Assembly (NCBI RefSeq): GCF_033568475.1
Contig: NC_133123.1
Coordinates: forward strand, 24,724,622-24,788,621
DNA length: 64,000 nt
Reading direction: 5' to 3'
Origin: Henckelia pumila
Taxonomy: Eukaryota > Streptophyta > Magnoliopsida > Lamiales > Gesneriaceae
Shown here piece by piece: positions 1 through 12,055 of this stretch. Position 1 is the stretch's first letter, and every line of letters starts with the position of its first letter. The notes under the pieces are model-generated. The model was given only the letters and a program-made list of their open reading frames with translations. It made no database searches and was not told the origin of the DNA. The translations under genes and the position numbers were made by a program.

Positions 1-59
1 TTTAATATATTTTTTTAAGTATAATAACGTGATATCGGACGTGTTACAGGACTAGATAC

Positions 60-587
60 TAGAGTTGTCAAACGGACCAACATATGGCGGGGCGGGCTGG
101 CCCATCAAAAACCCACCTTTTGGCGGGTCGATGACGGGCCGACCCACCATCCTGGCGGGCTGAAAATCCTCAACCCAACCCAACCCAAGGTGGGTTGCGG
201 GTTAGGCAGATCGGCCCGCGAGTTGGATCACGACAAATAAAAATAAATAAATAATATTATAATTAATTATAAATATAATTTCATAAATAAATATTAATAG
301 AAACATATTAATAAAAATTTTAATTATTGATTTCATGTGTGTAAATTTTATATAAATTAATTAATAAAAAAAATCACAAATTTTATTTAAAAAATACATA
401 TATATAATAAAAATAAAAATAAATTATTAATTTTTCAGGCCCGCGACGGGACAACCCGCGCGGATCGCGGGCCTAGGCGGGTTGGCCCATTTAGGCCCAC
501 TGGGTTGAAAAAATTTCAACCCAACCCGCTTAAATTGTGCGGCGGGCCGGGCCAACTCGGCGGGCCTAACCCAAATTGACGGCTCTA
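60..587. mobile_element. hAT-type MITE, 528 bp
   Basis: The ends are imperfect inverted repeats (TAGAGTTGTCAA at the left, complement TAGAGCCGTCAA at the right). They are flanked by an 8-bp target duplication, ctagatac at 52-59 and ttagatac at 588-595, with one mismatch. Both subterminal regions are rich in GGCGGG/GGCCCG and oppose each other, while the middle is AT-rich. No transposase ORF is present, so it is non-autonomous. An 8-bp duplication and TAG-type ends fit the hAT superfamily. Confidence 0.8.
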
Positions 588-595
588 TTAGATAC

Positions 596-1424
596 ACACA
601 AAAATTTGAAAACATTAGGTTTAGTTGAAATTTATAGTTTTCATTTTTCAATGTGTTATTTTATTTACTATAGATGTACATGTATCTGGCTGATTGAGTT
701 CATGTCAATTTTAGTGCACCTGATTTATAATCGGATCAAACTGACATTTATTTTTTTTTAAAAAAAAAGGCTAATTGTACGTGTTAAAACTTAAAAGTGG
801 GTCAGGTCAGGTCAAGTCTAGGACGATCTCTAATTTTTTTATCTTCATCCTTTAATCCCTTACATAAAGGAAATCATATATATATATATATATCCATTTC
901 AAGGAAATCATATTCTTACAATTATAGGACTGGTCATGTAGTATATCCCTGAACTTGTATAGCAAGCTAGCTACATATTTTTATCATCAGAAATTTAAAT
1001 TTAATGTTATATATATATGTATATATATAGTCATTCCAAATTGTTTGTCTTGTTCATCAATGTCGTCAGATTTTAGTTATAGTCTTAGTGGTAATTTTAT
1101 TCATTTTTTCGACATGTTGATATAGTATTGACATGTACAGTAATACATTAGTAATTTGGTGGAAAAAAAGCTAATATTTCCAAAAACTATAAAATATCAG
1201 AGACTGATACTAAGGACCGATGACTTGGAATTCATCTGACATCAAGGACCCGCATTTGCGATGAGGGCCCAATTATAACACTCTCCTCCTACCAAAAAAA
1301 AAAAAGACTGATATTGAAGTAAACACACATCACCAAAAATGCAATTTTTCCAAAAAAAATTAAAAAAGTTGCGAGTTGATATTTTGATTTTTTTTAAAAA
1401 AATAAATTTTAGCAGAGTAATGAT
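596..1424. other. AT-rich intergenic stretch, no gene seen
   Basis: Low-complexity AT sequence with short TA runs near 880 and 1010. No ORF with domain character and no clear element ends were found. Confidence 0.6.
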
Positions 1425-1434
1425 ATAATTTATT

Positions 1435-2145
1435 GAGTAAAAATTATTTTGGTACATGAACTATTGATAAAATGTCAAATTGGTACATGAACTATTGAAA
1501 ATGGTTTAATTGGTATATAATCAAACTCAAAAGTCAATTTTGCCCTTTACTTGAATTGATTTTAAATTGAATATTGTTATTAAATTGATTAATTGAACTA
1601 CATACATATTTTTGTCTTTTAAATTATTATATTAATTATAATTGTAAATATAAATTCATATTTACTAATTACTATACTATAAAAATAATATTATATATCA
1701 TTATACGAAAAAATATTCAACGTAAAATTTATATACTATAAATGAAAGACACACATATATATAATTTTTAATTTGATTAATATAAAGAATAATATTATAA
1801 CATAGATAAACATAAAAATATATATCTTTTATTATATATTTTTAATATATATTATTTTTGAATATATAATTTATCAATTGTTATATATATGTGTATGTGT
1901 ATGTTTCTACAATATAAAATTTAAATAAATATAAATTTATGTTTATAATTGTATTAATAAAATAATTTTTAAAAATAAATTGTGTACTATTTTAATTTAA
2001 CAAAAATATTAGAATTTAAAATAATGCAGGTGAAGGGTAAAATTGACTTTATAAGTTGATTATGTACCAATTAAATCATTTTCAATAGTTCATATACCAA
2101 TTTAACATTTTACCAATAATTCGTATATCAAAATAAATTTTACTC
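1435..2145. mobile_element. Mutator-like MITE with long TIRs, 711 bp
   Basis: About 125 bp at each end are inverted repeats of each other, with the recurring phrase TTGGTACATGAACTATTGA. The element is flanked by a perfect 10-bp duplication, ataatttatt at 1425-1434 and 2146-2155. Long TIRs and a 9-11 bp duplication fit a Mutator-like element. The AT-rich middle has no transposase. Confidence 0.82.
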
Positions 2146-2155
2146 ATAATTTATT

Positions 2156-4271
2156 TGCTTAAGGGAAGACGAAAATTGAACTTCCGTTCCCTGAGGAGAT
2201 ATTGTCGCGTTATGATTATGTTTTTCTGTCAATAGAATTCGTCTTAATCACTATATATATATCTTGAATTGACATGACAAAAAATCACAAAATCTACTAA
2301 TCATGGACGGTTTTTTTAGCTAGGGAACTCACTTTTGCAATTATTCAGTTACATTTTAATTAATTTTCACTTGATTGAGTCTTTACTCTTACAACTTTTT
2401 TTGTTTCGTGCTTTGTTTATGCCTATATGTAACTTACCAACTCGAACACTTCCTAATGCACTTAAGTTGAGGTGCAATAATTGTCCCTGCTGGTAGAGCG
2501 ATCGAACCAGACGCGGCTTGCACTGTTGTGCGGTTTAAAAGATTTAAGTTGCATCATTACCGTCATCTATAACTTTTGGTAAAACAGCAAGTGTTCGGTC
2601 CTACGTACAATTGTTATCAGAGTCAAGGTCATAAGTTAGATTTGCAAAGAGTGCAATTATTGGGCGGTTTAAAAGATTTGAGTTGCACCATGCCATCAAT
2701 TATAGTTAAAATTTTTGACATGTATATTTGGTTTTATTTTTCGATTTTAATCGTTTATATTGTCAAAATTTTGATATCACTAAAACAAGACATAATCATA
2801 ATATATATATTTTTTTGAAAGACAAACTTGTAACTTTATTAATAAGAAATAGAGTCACTAGTTACAAGATTGAACAACCAAATATGTAAATTCCCAAACA
2901 CCCATGAAACAGATACAAATGAAAAAATGATAAATTTAGAAATAGCGTTGGCGAATTAGCCGATCTCCTAACATGATAAAAATCCACTATTGCTAATTAA
3001 TTAGAAAGCAAAGTCTTGGTAATTTTAAAAACCTACAATGCAGACCTAAATTATTTTTTGTGGCTGCCAGTTGTTCATATTGAATGAGATAGAATATTTT
3101 GGCACTACTAATTGATATATCGATTAGAATTTCTAGAAATAGCTTCACATTTGTCACTATTTGTAAGGCATATATGGTTCAAACAAGTTCAAATTTGTAT
3201 CATGCAATGATTTTATGCTTGGTTCCATCACGGGATCGATCTGTTCTATTTATCAATATTGGTACTATAATTATGAGTCGATTTTTTTTTTTTTGTGCAC
3301 AAGATTCGATTTCAATTCATTAATATCTTTCTAAATTAATAATAGTTTATGATCTCAACATTATTAATTTGTGTAAGTTTTCATTTAATTGATGCTTTGA
3401 CAAAGATATATTTTCTAATATATAAATAATGTTATGCCATGGGCCATGCGTCAGAATGTGTTCGATTTTTATTTTTATATATTCCCTAGAAAAGTTACGT
3501 GTTTATCTTAAAATGTAAGGATTGATATAAAAATATGAATATTTTGTACGCTACAAAATTTTGGATTTAAAATAACAATTAAAATACCGGTGAAATGATA
3601 AAGTGAGTTAAAGATACGTTAATGGGAAATAATTAAAAACAAAGAAAATAATTTTTTTTTCCAACTTTGTTTATTTTAGGTTTTTCTTTACTACTTACTC
3701 AAGAGTTTGATATTAGTATATTACTTTTGAATTGTTTTATTTTGTGGTTCTATTTCTCCAAAGTACCGTCGTAATATCGAAAAATAGCGGCGATAGCAAC
3801 ATGAATTACTCGCCAACATCACGTCGGAAATTAAAGAAAAATAGCCAGAAATTTAAAATTCGTGGGCACGATAACCAAAGTTTAAGGAGTCGGCGGACTA
3901 AAACTTGAAATGCGATTAATCAACAGTAAACAAAAAATAGAAGTCCTTTTCCTATAAACTAATATATGGACGTATATATATATTTTAATTTGTTTGTAGA
4001 AATAACAATAATTTCAAAAAATAAAATAAAATAAAATAAAAAAAGACATATATATACATACATTAGATAAGTATATCCGTGAGAGTTGTACAAATTACAC
4101 GGGTGTTTCCTAGCTTGTCCAGAATTCGAGTTCACATGTATGTATGTGTATATACAACAAAAACTAAGGAACCACATACAAAAGCAGGCAGGCAGGCATG
4201 ATTCCAATTTACCACCCAACCCCAACTCCAAAAAACACTTCTCAGGTTCGGATTCCTTTTCCATTTGGTAC

Positions 4272-4274
<3 letters not shown>
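2156..4274. other. Intergenic, no supported gene
   Basis: AT-rich sequence. Positions 2470-2700 hold a diverged direct repeat (ggtttaaaagattt at about 2532 and 2668) near a ttatcagagtcaagg phrase that vaguely resembles a Copia primer-binding region, but no LTR or ORF supports this. Short ORFs here have no family resemblance. Confidence 0.5.

Positions 4275-4320
<46 letters not shown>
4275..4320. repeat. (AT)n microsatellite
   Basis: About 23 uninterrupted AT dinucleotides. It generates spurious Tyr-Ile repeat ORFs on both strands. Confidence 0.97.
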
Positions 4321-4322
<2 letters not shown>

Positions 4323-4869
4323 TTGGCACTTTCATCAACTTGTTATCATTTCAATCAATCAAAGCTCTTTTTTTTACCAGTTTTGAAATACTGTTACGAG
4401 CCTTTATGTGTTCAGTTTTTAACCCAACAATCGAAAAAATGGCATTTATATGGTTTTAATTAGTTACATGGTTGTCATCGACTAGTACTGTTTGTAGTAA
4501 AGTGATGAAAACTTGATGCTATAAAAATATTATTCCGAATATGACGGAATATGTTGTATATATGTAAATTATGTGAGAGGTTTTGAAAAAAAGAAAATAT
4601 TGTATGAAAAAAATTGAGTTAAAAAGTGGCCACCACCAGGGGAGGACAAAAAGTTTATGAAGCAAACATAACTTTGTAGACGATTCAATTTGTTGAATGG
4701 TTTAAATTTTGAAAGGATTTGATTTCTCAAATATTATAACTAAGAAACTTTGAGTGGCCTTTTCAATCGGCATATTAACAATTTTATGGGCCTATGTCCT
4801 AAGTTTTGGCCCATCATCTAATCCTCTAGGGCTGTTTTGCTTTCACATTCAATCCATTATTTATTACTA

Positions 4870-5220
4870 TCTATATTATTTATATTATATTATTAAACTT
4901 AACACCTCATGCTATATTATTACACCTTAACTAACTTTGATATATGTCATTATAATACCAAAATTTATTTATAATTTACTCTTCATAATATTTGTTATTT
5001 AACTTTGTTGGTATGATTTGATATAAATTTCGTGCGTCTCTTAATCATTTTGCACATTTTTTTCCAACATCTCTGTTGTATCTCAAAGTTTAAAATCTTA
5101 TCTTATCTAATCTATAAATATCATATCTTAATAAAATAATATATATATATTTTCACACCAAGATTATAAAACACAAAAAATTTTAATATATATGCACGCA
5201 TTGCGTGTCATGGACATTAG
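4870..5220 (+). mobile_element. Helitron-like non-autonomous element, 351 bp
   Basis: It starts TCTATATTATT directly after a host A. It ends with a short GC-containing hairpin (CACGCA-T-TGCGTG) followed by a tail ending TTAG and a host T. There are no terminal inverted repeats or target duplication. These are Helitron traits, although the usual 3' CTAG is TTAG here. No coding capacity. Confidence 0.55.
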
Positions 5221-6090
5221 TTAATATTATAAAGGAAAAAATATTTTTTTAGTCTTTATACGTATCAAAACACTTTTGATCCCTAAACATTTTAAAGCAA
5301 CACTTTTAGTCCATAAACTTTGAAAATTGCAACATACAATTGTCCTGCACATTTTATTTCTCGGGTTTTGATTCAATCATGACATTTTTTTCAAAAAAAT
5401 AATATGACGTGATATTTAGTAATATGATTTCTCTATAATTATGAAATATTAAATTTTAAGCACTCTATTTTACTAAATAAAAATATAAATAAATAATAAT
5501 TTGATAAATAAAACCAAAAAGCAGTTCTCTTTTTTTTTTGAAAGAAATCAAATTCATGAACAAAATTACGCATTAGATGTGTGAGGGAAATTTTGGAAAT
5601 TAACAAAAAAGGCTTAGCAAAAGTTAATTAGGATTTAGGAATTGAAGACTACGGGTTAATTAATAACTAATGTATTGATGCACGCATTGCGTACTTGTAT
5701 AATATTTTTGTAATTAATTTGATTTATATTCAAATAAAAGTAATATCATAGTTGTAAAAATCTTCGAGAGATTAAACTAAAATCTGAAATATTGAAATTA
5801 AGAAAACAACAAACAAAAGAAAACAAAAGTGTAATATCTATATCACATAAGATAATTTGGATTAGAAAAAAATGGTGTCTAAGAGACAAATTTTTTATAT
5901 ATAGAGAAAGATACTAGCCAACATAGCACACATAATCTGTGCGTAATGATATACACATGATATTTATATATCTTATTTTAATTAATAAAGTAGAGACATT
6001 TTGGATATTCAATTAAAAATATAGTTACAAAAAATAAATAAATAATAATTTGGTGCAACCAGATTGAAAGGAACCTAAGTTTAATTAAAA
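5221..6090. other. AT-rich stretch with a second Helitron-like 3' end
   Basis: No gene. At 5667-5695, reading on the minus strand, a hairpin of GCACGCATTGCGTAC type is followed by TTAG and T. This matches the 3' end of the neighbouring Helitron-like element. Its 5' end could not be placed. Confidence 0.4.
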
Positions 6091-6370
6091 CTAGCAACTT
6101 TGGCACACGCGGTGCGTGTACACAAAATATAATAGATGAACGATTTTTTTAATAAACAAATATGATTATATAATTATGGCGGAACAAATTCAAATATTAT
6201 TTAACTAAAGAAAAAGAAAATAAAGTTTAAATAAATAAAATAAAAAATTAAATCAAATTTGAATTAATAAAACAAAATCCACAAGAAATTAAGGGTATAT
6301 TTGGAATATTAAAAAAAATCTCACCAAAAGTAGTTATTATTAGGCTTTCTCCTTTTATTAATAGTATAGA
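6091..6370 (-). mobile_element. Helitron-like non-autonomous element, 280 bp
   Basis: On the minus strand it begins TCTATACTATTAATAAAAGG after an A. It ends with a hairpin (ACACGC / GCGTGT) about 12 bp before the terminal CTAG, which is followed by T. A further Helitron-like end (CTAA) abuts at 6371, suggesting adjacent insertions. Confidence 0.7.
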
Positions 6371-6636
6371 TTAGTAAACCGAGCACATGCGTTACATGTG
6401 CACAAAATATATTTTTATAAATTTGAATTTATTTATAATTTTTTTCTTCCATTAGGATAATGAGATAGAGGGAAGAGAAGGTGGGTAGTTTTTGAATAAT
6501 AAATTTTTTTTTTGCATCTTAATTATTGAATATGCTAAAAAATGATAAGGATAAATTTGAAAATCAATTAAAATAACCAAATCTCGCATCTAGTTTCTTT
6601 GATGGGATTATCTATTAGGATATATATAAATAGAAT

Positions 6637-7699
6637 CAGGGACGGAGTTAGGATTTTTTAGCGAGGGGGCAAATTTATTGTTATGTGATTATTGATTATT
6701 AAAAAATTTAAAATATATATATACATAATAATATAAAAAATAATTTTGACTCATATCTTTGAGAAAAGTTTATTAAAATTTTGAAAAAAAAAAATTGAAT
6801 TTCTTATAAAGAAATTTAAAATAAAAATTAAATATGTGGTTTTATATTAAATTATGTAAAGGCTAAAAACAACTATTTCAAAGTTTTTCAATATTTAAAA
6901 TACTAAAATTAAATTTTAATAAATGCAAAGAAAATATTTAACATGTAGATAATATGTAATTTTTTTATTTACATGTATATTATATTTAGATAAATTATTA
7001 TACTTGATTTTTTTATATACAATTTAAAAATAAGTAATGATTAAATTTATTATGAAATTTTGAACAAAATATTTATAAGTATAATATCAATAAATAAATG
7101 TTAAAAAATAAATATTCCATATTTAATTACAAATTTAACACCTAAAACTCACGTTCTATGAAATTAAAATTGAAATAGTTAAATTAATCTAAGCAACATC
7201 TAAAAATAAGTGATTATGTAGATTTTCTTCACAAATTTGTGAAGAAAATCTATATAATCACTTATTTTTAGAGGTTGCAAACGCTGCCTAATATATATAT
7301 GACATACTAACATTTATATTATTTTTCAGTTTTTTAATTTTAGTAGTTTTTGATACATTCAAAAATTGATGATAGTATAAGAAATCAGATTTAAAAAAAT
7401 AAATACTTATTTAAAAGTAACTATTTTTCATTTGTTAAACCGTTGAATACATTTGTTTCAAAAATTTTGCAATTAAATATGATTCATATTATTTGAATTT
7501 TTGTACTAGAGTCTATTCTTGCGAGATTAATGAAAAATATACATTGATCTCACAAATATAAAAAAAATGTTAATTTTTTTATTTAATTAATTATATATAT
7601 GATATATAATTTATATACAATATATACCAAAAAAATTTTGAAAAAATTGAGGGGGGCGAGGCGACGGCCCCCACTGCCCCCCCTCTAGCTCCGTCTCTG
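6637..7699. mobile_element. hAT-type non-autonomous element, 1063 bp
   Basis: Terminal inverted repeats CAGGGACGGAGTTAG (left) and CAGAGACGGAGCTAG (right, complement) are flanked by 8-bp duplications aatagaat (6629-6636) and aacagaat (7700-7707), one mismatch apart. Next to the right end is a strong G/C tract (about 7650-7685). The body is AT-rich without a transposase ORF. A relative with similar ends sits at 51147-51818. Confidence 0.82.
7193..7278. repeat. 86-bp near-perfect palindrome inside the hAT element
   Basis: Two 43-bp arms (starting gcaac, meeting at acaaatttgt) match except at two positions and have no loop. The palindrome could fold into a long hairpin as single strand or RNA. 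It may be a foldback element inserted in the larger one. Confidence 0.9.
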
Positions 7700-7849
7700 A
7701 ACAGAATACAATATATTATTAACTTGTTGGGTGAATATACATGAATAACAATATAATTATTTGTGAAAAGGAATTGGGATTTCTTGCAAACTTTACGTAT
7801 ACCACAAGGAAAGTGTTTCACTTGGTGCAATATTAACATAATCAAAGAC

Positions 7850-8312
7850 AGGATAATCAACAAATGAAGATCTTTTTTAGATACCATCAAAACTCTTCAC
7901 CCTGGGAGGCAAGAACTGAAAGCTGCAGTTACAAAGACTATCAAAACACAATTAAATCTTCAAGTGTTCATGGCTTCGGCACAAATTTGTTATTTTTGTG
8001 TGATCAGAAGCTATGTCTCTCAATCTTTTAGAATCTGTGTTTGTAAACATAGACTTTGGGAAGAAATATCTTTGAAGCAATCCATCATTGCATTCTTGAT
8101 TATCGAATTCGATGTTAAAATGTTTTGGTTTTCTTGCAATGACTTGTGCAAGGCAAAGGTTCAGATTGGAAAGGTTGAACATGCAAAGAGAGATCTTTGA
8201 AGCCAGAATTCATCCCGGGATTGATTTTGTGTTCATTGCCTCACCCCTTGTAATTCCTAGGCAGCTGAGTATCGGGCAAAATGTGACTTACATTTTCCAT
8301 ATCTCACAACTC
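7850..8312 (+). pseudogene. LURP-one-related gene fragment, decayed
   Basis: This stretch aligns with the second half of the intact LOR gene at 12056-13628. It shares the intron-end sequence (ggcaagaactgaaagctg), a shortened exon 2 (LQVFMASAQICYFCV, SYVSQSF) and exon 3 (FEARIHPGIDFVFIAS). Exon 1 is absent. Frames shift between the pieces, and the C-terminal LNEID segment and stop are deleted before cctagg. It is a partial, non-functional duplicate of the neighbouring gene. Confidence 0.75.
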
Positions 8313-8515
8313 TGATCTAGAAAAATTCTACAAATAGATATCAAATCTTCATTCTTAACTCAAACAAACACACGAGCAAAAACCCAACTAGACAGGAACC
8401 AAGGAAAAGCAAACAAATTGTAAAAAAACTATCCCATCAAACTTAAAATGTGATGTGCCTTCAATGCGCAAAAGCGTGAAACACTTGAGGGCAAAGCACA
8501 TACCTGCAACGACAA

Positions 8516-9622
8516 TCAGTGATCGTCGTTCTCCTCATCATCTGGTGGGTAGGACGGAAGAGTGGGGGTCTGCGGAAACTGAACAGCATTAGGCCCTATA
8601 TTAAGCCCACAGACCACAAACATTTGAACCAAAGAGGAATTAAATTCCATGAAGTAGGCCATGTAATTATCGACCCTCTGACAGAAAGCATCAAACTGGC
8701 GTCTCTGATTTCTCATGCTCTGCTCAATCAGTGTAACCCTCTCATGTAGATTCAGGTGCGCGGGCAAGGGTGTGTGGATAGGAGGAGCAGAGGCACTCCT
8801 GGAAGGTGAAGGTCCCTTAAGCGGCATGTCCTGACCTTCACTGACTACTGGCCTCTGCACACCAAGAATTGTGTTTTGCGGCTCAAGGATTGCTTCATCT
8901 TTTACCCAACTTACACCAGCTCTCTCACATAGACTCGTGATCAACGAAGGGTGAGGAAGTTCCCTCACAGTAGCACTCTGTACTGAATTCAAAATAGAAT
9001 CTTGAATCACCCTACCAACATTTATAGACTTCCCAGTGATAAGAGCGAATACAAGAGCTGCTCTCTCCTTAGTCAGAACTGATACATGGCTTGAAGGCAT
9101 CAACGCCGCAGTTACGAAGTTACACCATTCTCTATAAAAATGCATGAAATCTAACCTCGGATTATTCACCACCTCGGTAGCTAATGCTCGAACCAACATC
9201 CCAATGACTTCAACATAATCCAGGTTCTTGCTCAAAAACTCCGTGTATTCATCATTTTCAATATCAGGAACATGGTAAACATCATTAATGGTCCTACTAT
9301 CGAATGGAACCATTTTCCCTCGTACCAAGACTCGAAAATTCTCATGCCTCTCCTTCAGATTGGCATAGAACTCCCGAACAAGAGGCCCAATTGCATGCGC
9401 AGGAGGCCTGATCAGTTCTCCCCAACCCCGAGCTTTTACAGCCGAAAGAAGAGGGGCGTCTTTGGCTGATGACAAATCTATGCCACGCTCTTCAACCAAA
9501 TCCTTACAGAGGAATTCCATGTAATTGTCTGAGGCTTCTGCGCTCAAAAATCGAAATTTGTCGTATCCAACGGAGGATGAAGCGAGTTTTTGCTTTTTTC
9601 TTGCGGCCATGAAAGCACTCAT
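8516..9622 (-). CDS. Plant transposon-associated protein (PTPD-like), 368 aa
   Basis: An uninterrupted ORF with an ATG start (MSAFMAARKK) and TGA stop. Residues about 20-260 resemble the putative plant transposon protein domain common in plant genomes: the segment VREFYANLKERHENFRVLVRG followed by VPFDSRTINDVYHVPD, then a helical region with LTKERAALVFALITG. A Pro/Ser-rich linker (about 270-300) precedes a helical C-terminus with repeated Arg/Gln. An acidic tail ends in DDEENDDH. I found no LTRs, integrase or reverse transcriptase beside it, so it is either a domesticated copy or a stranded retroelement gene. Its domain order resembles the extra ORF of the Copia element at 39340-42105. The molecular function is unknown. 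It may be unexpressed. Confidence 0.6.
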   Translation of the reverse strand: MSAFMAARKKQKLASSSVGYDKFRFLSAEASDNYMEFLCKDLVEERGIDLSSAKDAPLLSAVKARGWGELIRPPAHAIGPLVREFYANLKERHENFRVLVRGKMVPFDSRTINDVYHVPDIENDEYTEFLSKNLDYVEVIGMLVRALATEVVNNPRLDFMHFYREWCNFVTAALMPSSHVSVLTKERAALVFALITGKSINVGRVIQDSILNSVQSATVRELPHPSLITSLCERAGVSWVKDEAILEPQNTILGVQRPVVSEGQDMPLKGPSPSRSASAPPIHTPLPAHLNLHERVTLIEQSMRNQRRQFDAFCQRVDNYMAYFMEFNSSLVQMFVVCGLNIGPNAVQFPQTPTLPSYPPDDEENDDH

Positions 9623-9973
9623 TCCAAATTTTCAAGAATCACACAATTTATGGGCTCAAAATCGAACTTCCCAACTCAACTACAATCATCCAGAAATACA
9701 ACCATTCTCGTTCCCATACATTTTACCACCAAATAAACCCAAAATCTCACAAACTAGGCTCACAATATCAACAACTCAACCAAATTAACAATCCCAAGTA
9801 GAAACTTGTCAAAATCCCACCAGTTCAACAACGGAAACCAATTTTTATTCAAAATCAAACTTACTTGGTTGAGTTTCTCGAGAGAAGCCTCAAATTTCTA
9901 CGCCACCGCGCCCACGTCGCGAGCCTGCGCAAGTTCCTGGTTCTTTATCAACGATAATGGCGCGAGATTCTAA

Positions 9974-10667
9974 CGGTGTGTTTGGTAATGAAAATTTAAA
10001 CGTCATTTGATGGGAATTGTGATTATGTTTGATAGGATTTCATATTCCACATATCGTGTTCCGTAAAATAGGATTTTGAAATGATACAAATATTTGATAG
10101 GAATTCATATTTCATTTAATTAAGTTAATTTTTTTAAATTGATCCGATATCATGAGATTTTATAGGATTTAAATTTAAAAATAATAACAAAATGTTTAAA
10201 CATTATATCTTTCTTTATATATAAAGAGTCTGTTCTTAGAAACCATTTTTTGTTTTACCAAAATTGTTTATAGATATTACATTTTTGTTTTCTTTTGTTT
10301 TTTTAATTTAATTTTGGCATTTCAAATTACAGTTTAGTTCATCGATAATTTTTACAATTATGATATTACTCTTATTTAAATATAAATCAAATTAATTACA
10401 AAAATAACATACAATCACGTAACATAATAGTTTATATTACTCATATATTTCAAGTTTTCTCTGTAAATTTGACAAAACATCGTTTATCTAAAAAATTATA
10501 TTATCAATTCACATTATTATATTTTAAATAAATTCTTACCAAACACCAAAATAAAATTTCAATTCCATAAATTTGAAATCCAAATCCAAATCAAATCTAA
10601 AATTCAAATTCAAATTCAAATTCAAATTCAATATCTCATTTTTTTAAAAAAAAATCCAAACACACTA
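9974..10667. mobile_element. Harbinger-like MITE, 694 bp
   Basis: Ends CGGTGTGTTTGG (left) and TAGTGTGTTTGG (right, complement) are flanked by TAA at 9971-9973 and 10668-10670. A three-base TWA duplication and GTGTTTGG ends fit PIF/Harbinger MITEs. The interior has no transposase and contains short repeated 'caaattcaaatt' tracts near 10600. Confidence 0.6.
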
Positions 10668-10984
10668 TAAATATATTTTCGGAGGGGAATAATATTTACA
10701 CTCCAAAAATTTATAAACACACTCTACTTTTAACATTTATTATGATTTTTTTACAAAATTACCCCCACTTAATATTCCATATTTTTTAAGGCTAATATAA
10801 CCTTCTTTATATATATATGTCTTTCCACAAAAACAAAATCACTACATAACATATATCTAATTACAAATTTTTCACATGCATCGTACGTGCTCTTTTCTTA
10901 TGCTTAAAAATATATCGGACAACCGAAGATGATGCAGAGACAAAACTTTTTTTTTTGTCCATGCGTAATAATAAAATAAAGAAT

Positions 10985-11125
10985 GTCTCCTGTGAGACTG
11001 AGACATATCTACAATAAAAAGTAATACTTTTGGCATAAAAAATAACATTTTTTCAAAGTCAAGTCCACTAAAAACTTGTCTCATAAAATTAGCTCGTGAA
11101 ACTGTCTTATAATTTTTTTTTTGTC
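10985..11125. repeat. Diverged member of the gtgagacgg SINE-like family
   Basis: It contains ctcctgtgagactgagac, ataaaaagtaatacttttgg and ctcgtgaaactgtct in the same order as the better-preserved copy at 49168-49347. The ends are too decayed to define target duplications. Confidence 0.5.
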
Positions 11126-12055
11126 AAATATATGTGTGAAATATTTTAAGTACAAAAAATTTGTCCAACATGACACTTATTATTTATTATTCGGTTTAAA
11201 TTGGGTACTACATAAAAAAAATTAACAATAAAAAAACTAAAATATATATTAAAAAAAATCCGTAAATCATTTCCCTCAAACAAATCTTTACACAAATAAA
11301 AACTTAATTGAAGAGACCGAGTCCAAGACTCAAAGTTGTCTTCTACCCCTCTTAAATAATAAAATACAAGAAATTTTGAGGTAAATGACGCATGAACAAT
11401 GTATCCATTTGCATGTAATAAAAAAGACAGTTTTAATTAGATTTTTGTTTGTGTGAAGATTTGTTTAAGATATATAAATGATTCGCGTATGTATGTATAT
11501 ATATATATTTGTTTTTTTTATAATTAATTTTGCTCATATTATACGACATAAAAATTAATAATTGCTAAATAGGCGAAATCTTATGTCAACTAAGCAAAAC
11601 ACGACAGATCTCTCGAATTCCGGCAACATAGGATGGATACAAAAAAAATCCAAGTTATTGTACATTTTTAAAACATGACAACATATATAACCGAAACCAA
11701 AAACATACCAACATACATGATTAAATATCTAATTTTCCCGAATTTTAACAAACACTTTAATGAAAAATATATACGTTTTGAAAAAAATAGGTTAAAATTT
11801 GACCTAAAATCTAAAAAAAAAAAAAATTCACAAATTGCCAAACACCGGGTTCCAATTTATACAAGTCGTCATTCTCATAGTGCTTGACCGTGAATTGGCC
11901 GGCCTTGTTAACCAAATATTATAATACATGGGACAAAATACCAGAGAACAATGCAACTTACTAAATCTCCAAGTTCTCCATTCATTTTTGTTTTCATGAC
12001 ATCGAAAATACAGTTAATTAATTAAGATTTACGTAGGAGTATTCTACAAATTTTA
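11126..12055. other. Intergenic region upstream of the LOR gene
   Basis: AT-rich with no supported ORF. The last 150 bp would include the LOR promoter and 5' UTR. I could not assign a TATA box with confidence. Confidence 0.5.

Noticed and set aside
2560-2700. Possible Copia primer site (ttatcagagtcaagg) and solo LTR
   Set aside because: Match to TGGTATCAGAGC is partial, and no LTR boundary, target duplication or polypurine tract was found.
4086-4463. Overlapping ORFs on both strands with Tyr-Ile repeats
   Set aside because: They are translations of the (AT)n microsatellite at 4275-4320 plus random flanks.
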